This document shows, one piece after another, positions 13,131 to 14,527 of a DNA stretch of 14,527 nucleotides. Within the stretch, counting starts at the first letter, position 1; every line of letters begins with the position of its first letter. Made by a program: the position numbers and the translations under genes. The stretch is from Actinomycetota bacterium. GTDB taxonomy: Bacteria; Actinomycetota; Thermoleophilia; Gaiellales; Gaiellaceae. The stretch spans positions 1-14,527 of the forward strand of contig PMXT01000024.1 of the NCBI GenBank assembly GCA_003170995.1, given 5' to 3'. The notes under the pieces are model-generated. The model saw only the letters and a program-made list of their open reading frames with translations. It was not told where the DNA came from and searched no databases.

Positions 13131-14527
13131 TCAATCCTCGATTGCCAGACCGATCACGGCCGCGAGTGCACTCTGGCTCTCGTCGATGACAACTCCCTTG
13201 CTCGGCGTAATGCGCTCGAACGGATCGCCAACGCGCACGCTCACACCAATGAGGCGCTGCAGCTCGCCGGCCAGGCCCGGCAAGAGCGAGGTTCCGCCTG
13301 TGATGACGATATCGCCGATGCCCAACGAATTGGGTTGGTTCTGGTAGTACTGGAGCGACGAGACGAGCTCGCGCGCGAAAGTCTGGAGCTGGCGCCGTAC
13401 GATGTCGGCCGCCGTGGTGACTTGCTCCTGGGTCACGCCCGGTAGAAGCGGGCGCTCGGAGCCATCAAGCGTGAGCGAATGCTTGATCGGCTCGGCTTCG
13501 GAGGGAGCGAGGTTCAGCTGGCGCGCTATGGCGACATCGAGCGTCGAGCCGCCCCACTCGAGCACGCGCGTGAATTCACAGACATGCCCATCAGAGACGG
13601 CGAAGGTCGAACGTTCGTGACCGATCGAGACGACGACATGGGCTGCATCCGATCGTTCTCCAGTCGCGTTCGGAATCAGCGCCCGAAGCAATCCGAAGGC
13701 TTCGAGATCGATCCCAACCAGACGCACTCCGGCCTCCTTGAACGCCACCACGTAGCGATCGATCAGATCGCGATAGGCGACCACGAGAAGAACGCGACGG
13801 ACGAGCTCCCCATCAGCGTTGACACTCTCACTGAGCTGTTGATAATCGAGCACCGCATCTTCGAGCGCGATCGGAAGTACTTCCTGAGCCCGGAAGCGAA
13901 TCGCGTTCTCGAGCTGCTTCGTATCCATCACGCCCGACACCTCGATGATGCGAACACCGATTCGGTTGTTGGAGATGCCGAGCCTGACCGCTTTCTTCGG
14001 TAACCGGTGGACTTCGAACATGTGCGCAAGCGCCGCGGCAAGAGCGGGAGCGTCACGAACCTCACCGGCTACCACAACGCCGCGCTGGAGTGGATCGCGC
14101 ACCAGATCGAGCAACTCGACCTTGTCTCCGTTCCGCACGACGCGCGCAGCGGAGATCGCCGAAGCACCGATCTTGACGCCCACGAGAGCCTTCTGCCGGA
14201 GGGCGCTACTTTTCGGCGGATGTCCGGAGGAGGCCTTGCCTCCGAAGGAGATCTCGCGCTTGAAGAAGGGGACTTTCGCCTGTGGCTTCACCGTGGGCGC
14301 GGTCAGAGCAGCCGTTTCGGCGGCCTCGGGTAGCGGCGCGTTCTGCTGCTGCTGCTGTTTCTTCTTCTTGCCTCCGAAGGAGATCTCGCGCTTGTAGAAG
14401 GGGACTTTCGCCTGTGGCTTCACCGTGGGCGCGGTCAGAGCAGCCGTTTCGGCGGCCTCGGGTAGCGGCGCGTTCTGCTGCTGCTGCTGCTGCTGTTTCT
14501 TCTTCTTGCCTCCGAAGGAGATCTCGC
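13131..14527 (-). CDS. pilM: Type IV pilus actin-like ATPase PilM (5' end beyond window)
   Basis: PilM is a cytoplasmic actin-fold protein that binds PilN and connects the pilus alignment complex to the assembly ATPases. The conserved part (from about 14190 leftwards) includes KALVGVKIGASAISAARV (the PilM phosphate loop region, usually VGLDIGSxSIK), VRLGISNNRIGVRIIEV, QLENAIRFRAQEVLPIALEDAVLDY, VVSIGHERSTFAVSDG and the actin-type GDIVITGGTSLLPGL. At least two and a half copies of a 44-46 residue repeat precede it, each with VPF(F/Y)KREISFGGK, Lys4, Gln5-7 and NAPLPEAAETAALTAPTV. The frame is open to the right edge, so the true start lies outside; a GTG at 14423 is inside the repeat and unlikely to be the start. 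It heads pilM-pilN-pilO. Confidence 0.92.
   Translation of the reverse strand, partial: EISFGGKKKKQQQQQQQNAPLPEAAETAALTAPTVKPQAKVPFYKREISFGGKKKKQQQQQNAPLPEAAETAALTAPTVKPQAKVPFFKREISFGGKASSGHPPKSSALRQKALVGVKIGASAISAARVVRNGDKVELLDLVRDPLQRGVVVAGEVRDAPALAAALAHMFEVHRLPKKAVRLGISNNRIGVRIIEVSGVMDTKQLENAIRFRAQEVLPIALEDAVLDYQQLSESVNADGELVRRVLLVVAYRDLIDRYVVAFKEAGVRLVGIDLEAFGLLRALIPNATGERSDAAHVVVSIGHERSTFAVSDGHVCEFTRVLEWGGSTLDVAIARQLNLAPSEAEPIKHSLTLDGSERPLLPGVTQEQVTTAADIVRRQLQTFARELVSSLQYYQNQPNSLGIGDIVITGGTSLLPGLAGELQRLIGVSVRVGDPFERITPSKGVVIDESQSALAAVIGLAIED
14238..14527. repeat. Tandem 132/138-nt repeat in the 5' part of pilM
   Basis: Near-identical units begin at 14238, 14370 and 14508, with the third cut by the window edge. 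The spacing is 132 nt then 138 nt; the 6-nt difference is two extra CAG codons in the glutamine run (5 against 7). Otherwise the first two units differ visibly at one codon, Phe against Tyr. Each unit ends in a short purine-rich Lys/Gln codon tract. All changes keep the reading frame. Confidence 0.95.

Noticed and set aside
14238..14527. CRISPR array
   Set aside because: The units are 132-138 nt, in frame and protein-coding, with no short repeats separated by unique spacers.

Overview
This 14.5 kb window reads as a chromosomal segment of a high-GC bacterium with actinobacterial character. Every recognised gene lies on the minus strand, so transcription runs from right to left. The pairing of an actinobacterial-style ribosomal/RNA polymerase cluster with chromosomal type IV pilus genes, and a split MetX/MetY methionine pathway, fits Thermoleophilia-like lineages (Solirubrobacterales, Gaiellales). 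That placement is inference from gene content and style, not from a search.

From right to left in transcription order, five type IV pilus assembly genes come first: pilM (entering from beyond the right edge), pilN, pilO, a divergent gene in the pilP position, and pilC. They are tightly spaced, with a 4-nt overlap between pilN and pilO. No secretin gene follows. The PilM N-terminus is a tandem array of 44-46 residue repeats carrying Lys and Gln runs.

The methionine region follows. A 349-nt non-coding stretch holds a SAM-I (S-box) riboswitch with an intrinsic terminator, placed before metY (O-acetylhomoserine sulfhydrylase). A 186-nt spacer then leads to metX (homoserine O-acyltransferase). 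That spacer has no SAM-I core, but a 15-bp inverted repeat whose 3' arm contains the metX ribosome binding site; this is the most intriguing unexplained element here.

Next is a copper homeostasis operon, copZ-copA-csoR, with 4-nt overlaps between genes and a CsoR-type operator (ATACCC-N5-GGGTAT) at its promoter. It senses and exports copper.

The last block is the translation/transcription core: rpmG, secE, nusG, rplK, rplA, rplJ, rplL and the first 54 codons of rpoB, which leaves the window on the left. An L10-type autoregulatory leader precedes rplJ. A hairpin and a good sigma-A-type promoter separate rplL from rpoB. Oddities include an 18-bp-arm palindrome embedding the nusG stop codon and an exact 21-nt in-frame duplication in secE.

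The long open frames on the plus strand are antisense shadows of the high-GC genes and are not annotated.
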